From positions 2,976,001-3,040,000 of the forward strand of contig OZ240674.1 in the NCBI GenBank assembly GCA_965198795.1: 64,000 bases of DNA. Direction: 5' to 3'. This DNA comes from G965198795 sp965198795 (GTDB lineage: Bacteria; Pseudomonadota; Alphaproteobacteria; Rhodospirillales; Casp-alpha2). Shown here piece by piece: positions 44,010 to 52,726 of the stretch; within the stretch, counting starts at the first letter, position 1, and every line of letters starts with the position of its first letter. A program made the position numbers and the translations under genes. Under the pieces are notes generated by a model. The model did not search any database, was not told where the DNA came from, and worked only from the letters and a program-made list of their open reading frames with translations.

Positions 44010-44923
44010 TGAGCGGACCCTTGTTCGACAAAATCGCTTTCATCGGCATCGGGCTGATCGGTTCGTCCCTGGCGCGCGTCATCCGGCGTGACGGCCTGGC
44101 CGGAGAGATCGCCGTCACCGCGCGGCGTCGGGAAACCCTCAATACGGCTCTCCGTCTGGGCCTGGCCGACAGCGTGACCATGGACGCGGCGGAAGCCGTG
44201 CGGGGTGCGGACTTGGTCATGATCTGCACGCCGCTTGGCGCCTATGCGGCGATTGCGGAAATCATCGGCCCGGCGTTGAAGCCGGGCGCCGTTGTTTCCG
44301 ATGTGGGCTCGGTTAAGGGGTGTGTTGTGAAAGACTTGAGTCCGCACATTCCGGACGGCGTTCATCTGGTCCCCGGCCACCCCATCGCCGGGACGGAGAA
44401 TTCCGGCCCCGAGTCGGGCTTCGCCGAATTGTTCCAAGGGCGCTGGCTGATCCTGACCCCGCCCCCCGGCGTCAATCAAGAAGCCATCGACAAGATCACC
44501 CGTCTTTGGCGGCGCGCGGGCAGCGACGTCGAGATCATGACGCCCGAACGCCACGACCAGGTGTTGGCCATTACGTCTCACCTGCCGCACCTGATCGCCT
44601 ACACCATCGTCGATACGGCGACGGAGTTAAGCGATGATTTGAAACAGGAAGTCATCAAGTTTTCCGCCTCCGGCTTTCGCGACTTCACACGGATTGCGGC
44701 GTCCGACCCGGTCATGTGGCGGGACATTTTCGCAACCAACAAAACCGCCGTGCTAGAGGTCATTCAGCGGTTTTCCGAGGATCTAACCGCCATGCAGCGC
44801 CACATCCGCCGCGGTGAAGCGGATAAATTGGAAAACGTCTTCACCCGGACGCGCGCCATTCGCCGGGGTGTGGAACACGCCAAACAGGCGGACATGCCCG
44901 CGCCACCCGGCCACAGCGGGTAA
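44006..44923 (+). CDS. tyrA: Prephenate/arogenate dehydrogenase family protein
   Basis: A 305-residue NAD(P)-dependent enzyme for tyrosine synthesis. The Rossmann motif is IAFIGIGLIGSSLARVIRRD, then DVGSVKGCVVKDLSPHIPDG with VHLVPGHPIAGTENSGPESG carrying the catalytic His. SHLPHLIAYTIVD and SGFRDFTRIAASDPVMWRDI are typical. The ATG at 44006 overlaps the hisC stop (ATGATGA), so translation is coupled. It may act on prephenate, arogenate or both. Confidence 0.94.
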   Translation: MMSGPLFDKIAFIGIGLIGSSLARVIRRDGLAGEIAVTARRRETLNTALRLGLADSVTMDAAEAVRGADLVMICTPLGAYAAIAEIIGPALKPGAVVSDVGSVKGCVVKDLSPHIPDGVHLVPGHPIAGTENSGPESGFAELFQGRWLILTPPPGVNQEAIDKITRLWRRAGSDVEIMTPERHDQVLAITSHLPHLIAYTIVDTATELSDDLKQEVIKFSASGFRDFTRIAASDPVMWRDIFATNKTAVLEVIQRFSEDLTAMQRHIRRGEADKLENVFTRTRAIRRGVEHAKQADMPAPPGHSG

Positions 44924-44943
44924 GGAATTTAGGGAGAGCGCCC

Positions 44944-45357
44944 GTGGAAGCCGTTATACAAAGTCTTCTCAGCGGATTTCCGCTCCTGATGTTCCATTCG
45001 TCGGTAACGCTGGCGATGCTGGCCGTCGCGTCGATGATTTACCTCCGCGTCACACCGCATGATGAGCTGGCCTTGATCCGGGACGGCAATACGGCCGCCG
45101 CCGTCTCGACCGTGGGCGGATTTACCGGCCTCGCGCTGCCCCTCGCCTTCACTCTCGCCAGCAGCGTCAACATATGGGACATCGTGATCTGGGGCGGCGT
45201 CACCCTGGTGCTGCAAATCATCGCGTTCTTTATCGTTGATCGAGTCCTGCAAGGACTCCCGAAAAGGATCGAGGATGGTGAATTAGCCTCCGCCATCCTT
45301 CTGGCCGGCGTTAAACTGGCCGTCGCCGCCATCAACGCCGCCGCCATCGTGGGGTAA
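44944..45357 (+). CDS. DUF350 membrane protein
   Basis: A 137-residue protein with four membrane segments, started at GTG 44944 after GGGAGAG. The segment IRDGNTAAAVSTVGGFTGLA followed by LPLAFTLASS is a DUF350 signature, present in two homologous halves. DUF350 proteins are often found with membrane stress or potassium-related genes, but the function is unknown. It is followed seven bases later by a protease gene. Confidence 0.88.
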   Translation: MEAVIQSLLSGFPLLMFHSSVTLAMLAVASMIYLRVTPHDELALIRDGNTAAAVSTVGGFTGLALPLAFTLASSVNIWDIVIWGGVTLVLQIIAFFIVDRVLQGLPKRIEDGELASAILLAGVKLAVAAINAAAIVG

Positions 45358-45363
45358 GCGCGG

Positions 45364-46221
45364 ATGCGCATTGGTGACAAGCTCGGCTTCATTTTGATGG
45401 CGATCATGTCGATCTTGGCGCTCCTGGGCGGTTTGAGCGGGGAAGAAACCCGCCGCGGCCCGGGCGTCAATACCGGCGTTGGCCAGAGTGACCGGGTTCG
45501 GCGCCCGCCCGTTATTCAACCTGGTCAGCCCGGCCTTCGTTCCAAAGGCCCGCTCGTTTTCGTTGAAAACGACGTCAAACATGCAAACTCCGTCGGCACG
45601 GCCTTTCCGATCGACGATCGGGGACATTTCCTCACCGCGCGTCATGTGATAGACGGCTGCCGGGCCGTTGGCCTGTTCATCGGCAATCGCAAACTAAAAG
45701 GCGCGGAGGTCGTCGTGGCGCACCGTTCGGCGGACGTCGCCTTGATCCGGTCCCGGCAATCCCGCGCCCAAACACCCTTCCCTCTCACCGATATGTTCCG
45801 GCCCGTGCGCACAGCCTATTCCGTCGGCTATCCGTCCGGCGAACCAGGGGCCGTCAAACTGCGGTATCTGGGTAACGTGACACTCGGTCACCGGGGACGT
45901 TCATCGGGACGCGAACCGGCGGTCGCCTGGGCCGTTACCCAGCGCCTGCCCAAGCGCCTGTCGGCGTTCGGCGGCATTTCGGGAGGACCGCTGTTCGACG
46001 CGCAAGGCGCCATCATCGGGATTTCCGTCGCCGGAAATGACCGCCGGGGCCGCCTGATCACCAGCCGCCCGGCGTCGTTTTATCCTCTGTTGCAGAAAAT
46101 CGGCGTTCAGCCGTCCGGACGGGACGCCCCCAATTTCGGCGCCCGCGGGCTGAAAGCGGTCGCGGATGACCTGATTTCCACCCGGCGGGTTCCCCAAGTC
46201 TATTGCAAAGTCCGCAGATGA
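45364..46221 (+). CDS. Trypsin-like serine protease domain protein
   Basis: A 285-residue protein with an N-terminal membrane anchor or signal (KLGFILMAIMSILALLGGLS) and a trypsin-like domain. The triad is His in FLTARHVIDGC, Asp in RSADVALIRS and Ser in FGGISGGPLFDAQGAIIGIS. A Pro-rich linker follows the anchor. It probably acts in the periplasm, without a PDZ domain. It lies between DUF350 and chaC, with an ATGA overlap to chaC. Confidence 0.82.
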   Translation: MRIGDKLGFILMAIMSILALLGGLSGEETRRGPGVNTGVGQSDRVRRPPVIQPGQPGLRSKGPLVFVENDVKHANSVGTAFPIDDRGHFLTARHVIDGCRAVGLFIGNRKLKGAEVVVAHRSADVALIRSRQSRAQTPFPLTDMFRPVRTAYSVGYPSGEPGAVKLRYLGNVTLGHRGRSSGREPAVAWAVTQRLPKRLSAFGGISGGPLFDAQGAIIGISVAGNDRRGRLITSRPASFYPLLQKIGVQPSGRDAPNFGARGLKAVADDLISTRRVPQVYCKVRR

Positions 46222-46772
46222 CAGGCGGCGCGGACGACTTTTGGGTTTTCGCCTACGGATCGCTGATGTGGAATCCGGGTTTCGACGTGGCGGAGCGCCG
46301 TCACGGCCGTATTTACGGCTATCACCGCGCGCTCTGCGTTAAATCCTGGCGCTACCGGGGCACGCCCGTGAACCCCGGTCTTGTTCTGGGACTTGACCGG
46401 GGCGGCAGTTGCCGGGGAATCGGGCTGAGGGTCTCGGGCCGCATCCGCCGGCAAGTCATGGCCTATTTGGATGAACGCGAATTGTCCGACAACGTCTATC
46501 ATGAAACGCGCGTCCGGTTGCATCTGGAAGCGGAATACGGACAAGCGCCGGAAGCCGTAACGGCCCTCGCCTATGTCGCGCGTCACGACACGCCCCAGTA
46601 CCGGGCCGAAACGCCGCTGGCGGAAACGCTGACAATGGTGCGCCAAGGGCGCGGCGAACGGGGCGCCTGCATCGACTATGTGCGATCCACGGTCGCACAC
46701 CTAAGAGAGAGCGGCGTCCGCGACAAGGGGCTTGAGCGTGTCCTGCACGCCCATGATCAGGGCCAGATGTGA
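46218..46772 (+). CDS. Gamma-glutamylcyclotransferase ChaC
   Basis: A 184-residue ChaC-type enzyme when started at ATG 46218, which overlaps the previous stop. FWVFAYGSLMWNPGFDVAER is the Y-G-S-L substrate-binding motif and ALAYVARHDTPQYRAE follows in the C-terminal part; the catalytic Glu lies near LDERELSDNVYHE. It cleaves glutathione into 5-oxoproline and Cys-Gly. The role in this operon is not evident. Confidence 0.9.
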   Translation: MTGGADDFWVFAYGSLMWNPGFDVAERRHGRIYGYHRALCVKSWRYRGTPVNPGLVLGLDRGGSCRGIGLRVSGRIRRQVMAYLDERELSDNVYHETRVRLHLEAEYGQAPEAVTALAYVARHDTPQYRAETPLAETLTMVRQGRGERGACIDYVRSTVAHLRESGVRDKGLERVLHAHDQGQM

Positions 46773-46975
46773 CGCTCTCCAGGGCGGGAACCCCTTGCCC
46801 GATAACAGGGCGCGATGTGTTCAGGCGCGGCCATATCCAGAGTTTGGCCCGGATTTTGAGGTATCCAGCGCGGCGTCCGGGTTTGTCATGGCCCAGGACC
46901 GCCTCGATCCGCCGCCGCCATTCCCCGGCCCCCGTTTTGTATTCCCTCGCTCACGTTGTCATCCCCGCCCTCACT

Positions 46976-47117
46976 TCGTCATTCCCGCGAAGGGAGGAAT
47001 CCAGCCAGGTGGCCCGCGTTCCGGCTTAATCGTGAGTAGATGAACGGCCACTCATACTCGACAACCGCTCATGCGTGACAAGAGGTGGTCCGGACCCCCG
47101 CCTTCGCGGGAGTGACG
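46976..47117. repeat. Dispersed CCCGCGAAGGCGGG palindrome pair (copy 3)
   Basis: CGTCATTCCCGCGAAGGGAG at 46976 and the opposite arm CCCCCGCCTTCGCGGGAGTG near 47095 bracket about 90 bp. It lies in the 502-bp gap 46773-47274, which otherwise holds GTCATCC-type fragments only. Confidence 0.7.
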
Positions 47118-47274
47118 GAGTATGGACGCGGGCGCGGCAAAGTAATAACACGAGGATGACGCGTTGGCTCCGTGCGGGTCGCGGACCTGTTTCTCCCCAC
47201 GTCCTCAAAGAAGATCACAGTGAAAAGTTGAGTTTTCCCGGCTCATTGGTCCATTCAGAAAATTATTCGGCGCG

Positions 47275-47868
47275 TCAGGCGGCTTGAGCGAACAACGCCA
47301 AGCCCACGACCGCCAGCATGGAAAGCGCCATGAGCACGTTGATCACCATTTGCGCGCGCCGGCTCAAATCCAACCCATGCAGCGTGACGCCGGCGCCTAA
47401 CCAGGCGAAGTGAATGGGAATCCAGACCGCGTTCATGATCGCGAACTTGATCAGCACTTCGGTGAGTTGCGCTTCTGGCATGAAATCGAAACCCGTGAAG
47501 AAGGCCGCATTGACCGCATAGGCCTTCGGATTGATGAATTGCAGCACCAAGCCGTCGATGACGCCGGGCGGTGAGCGCTTTTCGATGAAGGCGATCCTGG
47601 AGCCGGCAAAGGCAATGCGCGCCGCGAGGTAGGACAGATACGCCACCGAGGCGTAAAGCAGCACATCCCGGATAACCGGCGTGGCCAGCACCGCCGCGGC
47701 GAGGCCCGACGCCACGGCCAAGCCAACCGCGTTATTTCCCAGCCACAGCCCGATCAGATAGCGCGACCCCGCGCCGAACCCGAAGCCCGACCCCACGCCG
47801 GCAATGGACAGCACGCCCGGTCCCGGAGTTATGATCAGAAAAAAAACGGCGGCGGCGAAGGCGAGCAT
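47275..47868 (-). CDS. LysE family translocator
   Basis: A 197-residue inner-membrane exporter of the LysE/RhtB type with six hydrophobic segments. LIITPGPGVLSIAGVGSGFG is the N-terminal family motif and LVLQFINPKAYAVNAAFFTG the second ('N-P-K-A'). Such proteins export amino acids or small metabolites. A perfect hairpin repeat lies just upstream at 47905-47924. It stands alone. Confidence 0.92.
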   Translation of the reverse strand: MLAFAAAVFFLIITPGPGVLSIAGVGSGFGFGAGSRYLIGLWLGNNAVGLAVASGLAAAVLATPVIRDVLLYASVAYLSYLAARIAFAGSRIAFIEKRSPPGVIDGLVLQFINPKAYAVNAAFFTGFDFMPEAQLTEVLIKFAIMNAVWIPIHFAWLGAGVTLHGLDLSRRAQMVINVLMALSMLAVVGLALFAQAA

Positions 47869-47904
47869 GGTGTGTCTGGAAGTTGATTTGCCGGAGACCG
47901 CGTC

Positions 47905-47924
47905 ATTCCGGCGAAAGCCGGAAT
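47905..47924. repeat. Perfect hairpin ATTCCGGCGAAAGCCGGAAT
   Basis: An 8-bp perfect stem with a GAAA loop, in a GTCATTCC context like the dispersed palindromes elsewhere in the window but of a different sequence. It lies 37 bp upstream of the LysE-type gene start. Confidence 0.65.
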
Positions 47925-48107
47925 CCGCTTCGTGTCATGGGTCTACTTGCATTTCCGGTCCCGCTCCCCTACGCCTTCCCGGTCCAAGCCCAATCAACAG
48001 GATGAGCCGCCTCGACCGTATCTTGATCTCGCCAATATTGCTCTATCATGGGCTTTACGTATAGACGAGGACGCCCGCGCTGGGCGGCGGAATACGCCGA
48101 ACGTTCC

Positions 48108-50489
48108 TCATCCACACCTCGAATACCCGCAAGATGCGCAGGTGTCGCAGCCTTCCTGGCGCATGAGGGCGGGTTGAGAGCATTTCGGGCATTGGCGGAA
48201 AGGAGACGGCGCGCCGCCTGGCTCGTCCATGTTGACCGCGCGGGGTAACGCGACGGCGTCCGGTTCCGGGTCTTCACGTCCCTTCACATAGCCGATCTCG
48301 ATCAAGTGTTTCTCGACCACGCCGCCGATGGCCGCCAACAGGGACGGCACATACTTGCCGCCCATCCAATGCCCGCCGCGGGGGTCGAACACGGCCTTCA
48401 ATTCCTCAACAACGAAAGTCACATCGCCGGCGCGCCGGAACACGGCGGAGATCATCCGGGTCAACGCCACGGTCCAAGCGAAGTGCTCGGTGTCTTTCGA
48501 ATTGATGAATATCTCGATAGGCTTGATGTTCCCCCGGTCGTCGATCATGTCGTTGATGGTGATGTAAAGCGCGTGCTCGCTCTCGGGCCAGCGGAGCTTA
48601 TAAGTCTTACCGTCCAACTCGCCCGGTCTCTCGAACGGTTTGAACATCTGAACGACGGCGCCGGAGTCCCCCGCGTCCAAAGGCCGCGCCTGTTTGGCCG
48701 GCGCCTCCAACGGCAGCATTTGCTGCTCGGCTTTTGGCGTTTCACCGGACGCGGGAGCCGGCGTCGCGGCTTCCGTCTCAGTCTCTTCGGGCTTTGCGAC
48801 CAATACGGCCCCGGTGACGTCATTGGGCCGATACGTCGCGCACCCCTTGCAGCCCATCTCGTAAGCCTGAACATAGACGTCCTTGAAGTCCGCGAACGAA
48901 ATGCTTTCGGGCACGTTAACGGTCTTGGAAATGGCGCTGTCGACGTACTTCTGCGCCGCCGCTTGCATCACCAAGTGATCACGCGGGCTGAGTTCCAGTG
49001 CGCTGACGAAGGCCCCGGGCAACTTCGCACCCTCGCCCTTCAATCGCTTGAACAGGCGGTAGGCGTAGTCGCTGACGGTTTCCTCGCGCGCAGAGCCGTC
49101 GGGCTGAAGCACGTTCCGGGTGTATTCAAAGCTGAACACAGGCTCCAACCCCGACGAGACGTTATCCGCGTAAAGCGAGATGGTGCCGGTCGGCGCTATA
49201 GAGGTCAGCAACGCATTCCGAACGCCGTGCGAGGCAATGGCGTCACGGACATCCTCATCCAGCTCGCCGATGGTTTCGCCAGCCAGGTAAGCGTCCTTGT
49301 CATAAAGCGGGAAAGCGCCCTTTTCTTTCGCCAAGTCAACGGACGCCAGATAGGCGGAGCGGCGCACCGCCTTCAGCCAGGTTTCCGTCAGCGCCGCGGC
49401 TTCATCGGAACCGTAACGGACGCCCACCATGATCAGCGCGTCGGCCAAGCCCGTAATCCCCAAACCGATCCGGCGCTTGGCCCGCGCCTCGCGCGCCTGA
49501 GCTTCCAGCGGGAAATTCGACACATCGACGACATTGTCCATCATCCGAACGGCGACGCGGACAAGTTTGTCCAGCTGTTTCACATCCAGGATCGCTCCAG
49601 CCTCGAATGGATCGGCCACCAGACGCGCGAGATTGACCGAGCCCAACAGACACGCGCCATAGGGCGGCAGGGGCTGTTCGCCGCACGGATTGGTCGCGTG
49701 GATGGTCTCGCAGTAACGCAGGTTGTTCCGCTGATTGATGCGGTCGATGAAGATCACGCCGGGTTCCGCGAACGAGTAGGTGGACCGCATGATCTTGTCC
49801 CAGAGTTCGCGCGCCGGAAGCGATTTGTATGTCGTGCCGTCAAACTTAAGCTCCCAGGCTGCGTCGTTCCTCACCGCTTCCATGAAGGCGTCCGTGATGA
49901 GCACGGAAAGATTGAACATACGGAGCTTGGCCGCCTCGCGTTTCGCCTCAATGAACGCTTCCACGTCCGGATGGTCACAACGCATGGTCCCCATCATAGC
50001 GCCGCGCCGCGACCCCGCGGACATGATGGTTCGGCACATGGCGTCCCAGACGTCCATAAAACTCAACGGCCCGGAGGCGTCGGCGCCGACGCGTTTTACC
50101 TCCGCGCCCTTGGGGCGAAGCGTCGAGAAATCGTACCCAACGCCGCCGCCCTGCTGCATGGTCAGCGCGGCTTCCTTCAAGGCGTCAAAGATGCCCGCCA
50201 TGTCGTCGGGGATATCGCCCATGACAAAGCAATTGAACAGGGTGACCCGCCGGTCCGTGCCGGCGCCCGACAAAATACGGCCCGCGGGCAGAAACTTGAA
50301 ATCCGCCATAGCGTCATAGAACGCGTCCGCCCACGTATTTCGCACTGCGTCGTTTTCAACGCTCGCCAGGCTTTCGGCCACACGCCGCCAACTGTCCTCG
50401 ACCGTCTTGTCCACAGGGTGGCCATCGGCTGATTTCAAGCGGTATTTCATATCCCAAATCTGTTGGGAGATGGAGGCGACTTGCGCCAC
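48108..50489 (-). CDS. Adenosylcobalamin-dependent ribonucleotide reductase (class II)
   Basis: A 793-residue class II reductase making dNTPs or dNDPs with adenosylcobalamin. Seen are LPAGRILSGAGTDRRVTLFN followed by CFVMGDIPDD, MQQGGGVGYDFSTLRPKGAE, IHATNPCGEQPLPPYGACLL with the radical Cys region, and SIAPTGTISLYADNVSSG. A proline-rich linker and a C-terminal domain with QCPKCSQPALMRQEGCDTCA and CGYSRCG (metal or redox cysteines) complete the protein. It needs no oxygen or separate small subunit. A LexA-type box lies about 150 bp upstream. It shares B12 dependence with queG. Confidence 0.94.
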   Translation of the reverse strand: MAQVASISQQIWDMKYRLKSADGHPVDKTVEDSWRRVAESLASVENDAVRNTWADAFYDAMADFKFLPAGRILSGAGTDRRVTLFNCFVMGDIPDDMAGIFDALKEAALTMQQGGGVGYDFSTLRPKGAEVKRVGADASGPLSFMDVWDAMCRTIMSAGSRRGAMMGTMRCDHPDVEAFIEAKREAAKLRMFNLSVLITDAFMEAVRNDAAWELKFDGTTYKSLPARELWDKIMRSTYSFAEPGVIFIDRINQRNNLRYCETIHATNPCGEQPLPPYGACLLGSVNLARLVADPFEAGAILDVKQLDKLVRVAVRMMDNVVDVSNFPLEAQAREARAKRRIGLGITGLADALIMVGVRYGSDEAAALTETWLKAVRRSAYLASVDLAKEKGAFPLYDKDAYLAGETIGELDEDVRDAIASHGVRNALLTSIAPTGTISLYADNVSSGLEPVFSFEYTRNVLQPDGSAREETVSDYAYRLFKRLKGEGAKLPGAFVSALELSPRDHLVMQAAAQKYVDSAISKTVNVPESISFADFKDVYVQAYEMGCKGCATYRPNDVTGAVLVAKPEETETEAATPAPASGETPKAEQQMLPLEAPAKQARPLDAGDSGAVVQMFKPFERPGELDGKTYKLRWPESEHALYITINDMIDDRGNIKPIEIFINSKDTEHFAWTVALTRMISAVFRRAGDVTFVVEELKAVFDPRGGHWMGGKYVPSLLAAIGGVVEKHLIEIGYVKGREDPEPDAVALPRAVNMDEPGGAPSPFRQCPKCSQPALMRQEGCDTCASCGYSRCG

Positions 50490-50642
50490 GTGCGACTCCT
50501 ATCGGTTTCCAATCGAGAGCGGCTAAAGCAACTCCGGACCACCCAGCGAGTCAGGAAAAACACTTTCTTTCGAATTAGACGTCGTCAAACTTTTATCCGC
50601 CTTGGAAAGGTACGCAAGCAGCTCACCCGGGTCAACAGTCTT

Positions 50643-50657
50643 GTTCTTATAATGTTC
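50643..50657. promoter_or_regulatory. LexA-type box GTTC-N7-GTTC
   Basis: The sequence GTTCTTATAATGTTC matches the alphaproteobacterial LexA site GTTC-N7-GTTC exactly. It lies about 154 bp upstream of the minus-strand start of the class II ribonucleotide reductase, within a 347-bp gap (50490-50836) that shows no gene. SOS control of dNTP supply would make sense, but chance occurrence is possible and no promoter is proven. Confidence 0.5.
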
Positions 50658-50830
50658 TCCATAGGGTTATCCCCGCGAGTCCCGGCGAGAAATCCCGAGC
50701 CGCCCATCCCGCGCGGGAGTTATACAGGCTATTCACACCGCCAATACGCTTGCGGCTTGGCGGTCCGCCCACTGAACAGACCGCGCCGCCGCGATTTCGG
50801 GAAAATAACAGCAAGGCTCATGCCTAGGCC

Positions 50831-51790
50831 CAGGACTCATTGATCGCGAGAGAAGATGACGGCTGCGGCGGCGCATAATATTGCGAAAAAGAGGGCGTGA
50901 GCGCGTCTGTCACATCGGGTTGCGATACATCTGCGGTCCTTGAGCTTCGCCATCATGTTCTCGACCGTGCGCCGGGTTTTGTAGAGCGCCTTGGCGCGGG
51001 CGAGCGGCGCCGTTCCGCTCCCGGCCGGTGGTCCGCTCCCACCCGGCGGGATGCGGCGGGTGACGCGCCCCCTGCGTTATTCTTTCACCACCCCCGCCTT
51101 CACCTTGCCGCCCCCGCGAAGGCGGGGGTCCAGATCAACCTCCGTCACTCGATCATCGGTTGGAACGCGGGCCGCCCCGCTGGATTCCCGCCCGCGATCA
51201 GGGCGTGCGCGGCGGGCAAGCTGTTCCCGGCGAGGCGCGCGCCCCTGGCCGTTCATCGTGGCCGCTCGTCTGGCCGTTCATCTGGCCTTCGCTGCGCAAC
51301 AGGATGACCGGTTCGCCGTCTTGACCGGCGGCGGCGTGGCGTTTCGGGTTCAGGCCGCCCTTGGCCCGCCCGATACGGCGGGGCCTATCCTCTTTTTGAG
51401 CGGGCCCCTTTTTGAGCAAGCCCGCCGCCGTGCGGCGCGTCTTCAGGTGCGCGCCGCCGGTCATCACGCGGTCCGGCCCGCCGGCGTCTTCGGCAAGCGA
51501 TGCGAGGGTGCGGCCAGGCGCGCCCAACCGGTCCCGCCGCGCGAAACGGTTGCACAGCGTCTTGCGCGAGCCGTAATCCTGGCGCGCGTGCTGCGCCTGG
51601 GAACGCTGCGGCGAATAACATGGACGACGCCCGAAACGGCCCGCTGGCCGTCAACACTGGGAACCCGCGCGGCGGCGGAAGCAGGGCCCGGCGCGCCGGA
51701 GGCGTTCCGCCGTCAGCCAGAATCGACCGCTCGTCCGATGTCTCCCGTGATGTGCGCCGTTGAACAAAGACGTCACTGTAACCCATAACC
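50831..51790 (-). mobile_element. Degenerate IS5-family element with a repeat inside it
   Basis: Minus-strand pieces of an IS5 transposase are readable. Near 51760 is RFWLTAERL, near 51550 YGSRKTLCNRFARRDRLG, near 51450-51290 HLKTRRTAAGLLKKG and GRAKGGLNPKRHA, and at 51000-50837 LYKTRRTVENMMAKLKDRRC followed by IATRCDRRAHAL and a stop at 50837. The end AGGCCCAGGACTCATTGA near 50830 recalls the IS ends of the complete copy. Frames are broken in places, the catalytic Asp near HLK is lost (GGAHLK where DATHLK is expected) and a dispersed palindrome pair sits in the middle. Confidence 0.7.
51105..51195. repeat. Dispersed CCCGCGAAGGCGGG palindrome pair (copy 4)
   Basis: CCGCCCCCGCGAAGGCGGGG near 51107 and the opposite part GGATTCCCGCCC near 51182. 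It lies inside the degenerate IS5 element, between the two readable transposase parts, so it arrived after the IS. Confidence 0.65.
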
Positions 51791-51819
51791 GCAAACCAAA
51801 AAATCAAGGCGGCTTAAGT

Positions 51820-52548
51820 CTAGGTCAGGTGCCGCCACCAAAAATTCTTGTTGATGGAAAAAACGGGCTGATAGTGCCGAACCTTGGCCGCCGGCACGAC
51901 TTTCTTGATCTGATTGTCCAACACCAATGGAATACGCTTTTTGGTTTTGGGGTGGGTCACATAAACCACCAGCACCGCGTGGCCCACCTTTAGGTTCAGG
52001 TCCTTGACGGCAACGACCCGCATGTCGTCGTCACTCCAGCCGAGCTTCCTCAGCGACAGATATTTGATGATGGCGTAGTCCTCGCAATCACCGAACCGCG
52101 CCATAAACTCGCCCGGTGACGCCCAATAATCCTGGCGTCCCCAGTTTTGATTGTCCTGGACATACTTCGCCCTGTTCATCTTGGCGTTCACCAGCTTCAA
52201 CTGCGTAATTTTGTCTTTATCCTTGATCAAGGCCAAAAACTTCATCCAGTCGTCGTAACCGCAAATCCGCAGTTCTTTCGAGGAGCATTTGACCTTTAAC
52301 TTGGCGGCGTTTTCCTTAGAATACTTCCCAAGCGCTTGGCTCCACTTCTTGAAGGCCTTCATATCCGTGGAGCGGACTTCCTTTGAGGAAAAGAAACTGG
52401 GCGCGGGAGCGGCCAGGCTGTCCGCGAGCGGCGCCAGCCAAACCGCAGCCGCCGCCGCGCACGCCATAACGGCCTTCCGCGCGCTTTTGACCGTGCTGTT
52501 TGTCTTGCCCGCCGCCGTCCGTATCGACTTCTTTACCAACTTTACCAA
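51820..52548 (-). CDS. LapG-type transglutaminase-like cysteine peptidase
   Basis: A 242-residue protein of the bacterial transglutaminase-like cysteine peptidase family. It has a basic start and a hydrophobic export signal (AVMACAAAAAVWLAPLADSL, cut near AAPA). The triad is Cys155 in FMARFGDCEDYAIIKYLSLR, His190 in LKVGHAVLVVYV and Asp211 in IPLVLDNQIKKV. LapG of Pseudomonas is a periplasmic Ca-dependent protease that cuts the adhesin LapA when c-di-GMP is low. The gene is divergent (178 bp) from a degenerate HD-GYP receptor gene and near an RTX adhesin-like gene, so an adhesin-release role is inferred. Confidence 0.88.
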   Translation of the reverse strand: MVKLVKKSIRTAAGKTNSTVKSARKAVMACAAAAAVWLAPLADSLAAPAPSFFSSKEVRSTDMKAFKKWSQALGKYSKENAAKLKVKCSSKELRICGYDDWMKFLALIKDKDKITQLKLVNAKMNRAKYVQDNQNWGRQDYWASPGEFMARFGDCEDYAIIKYLSLRKLGWSDDDMRVVAVKDLNLKVGHAVLVVYVTHPKTKKRIPLVLDNQIKKVVPAAKVRHYQPVFSINKNFWWRHLT

Positions 52549-52726
52549 CTTTCTCGTTATGCCCGGTTAACTTACGCCTGTTAATGAATGGACACAATTC
52601 TATGTCCGCGCGGATATCCGGACTGTGATCCATGTCATGGCCGGCGTCACAAATCCGTTTGGTTTCCATTCAACCCTTGTCTAATCTTCGAAAGAGGCAA
52701 CGGGGAAAATAGGGGACCGTCCCGAT

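Noticed and set aside
48306..50432. A long plus-strand frame opposite the ribonucleotide reductase
   Set aside because: Antisense shadow of a conserved gene, without any domain sign.
50490..50836. A cobalamin riboswitch upstream of the B12-dependent reductase
   Set aside because: No B12-box-like segment or matching hairpins were seen; and such riboswitches normally control B12-independent or uptake genes.
51000..51780. Several plus-strand frames as new genes
   Set aside because: They are antisense to or mixed with the degenerate IS5 transposase and a dispersed repeat, and show no conserved domain.
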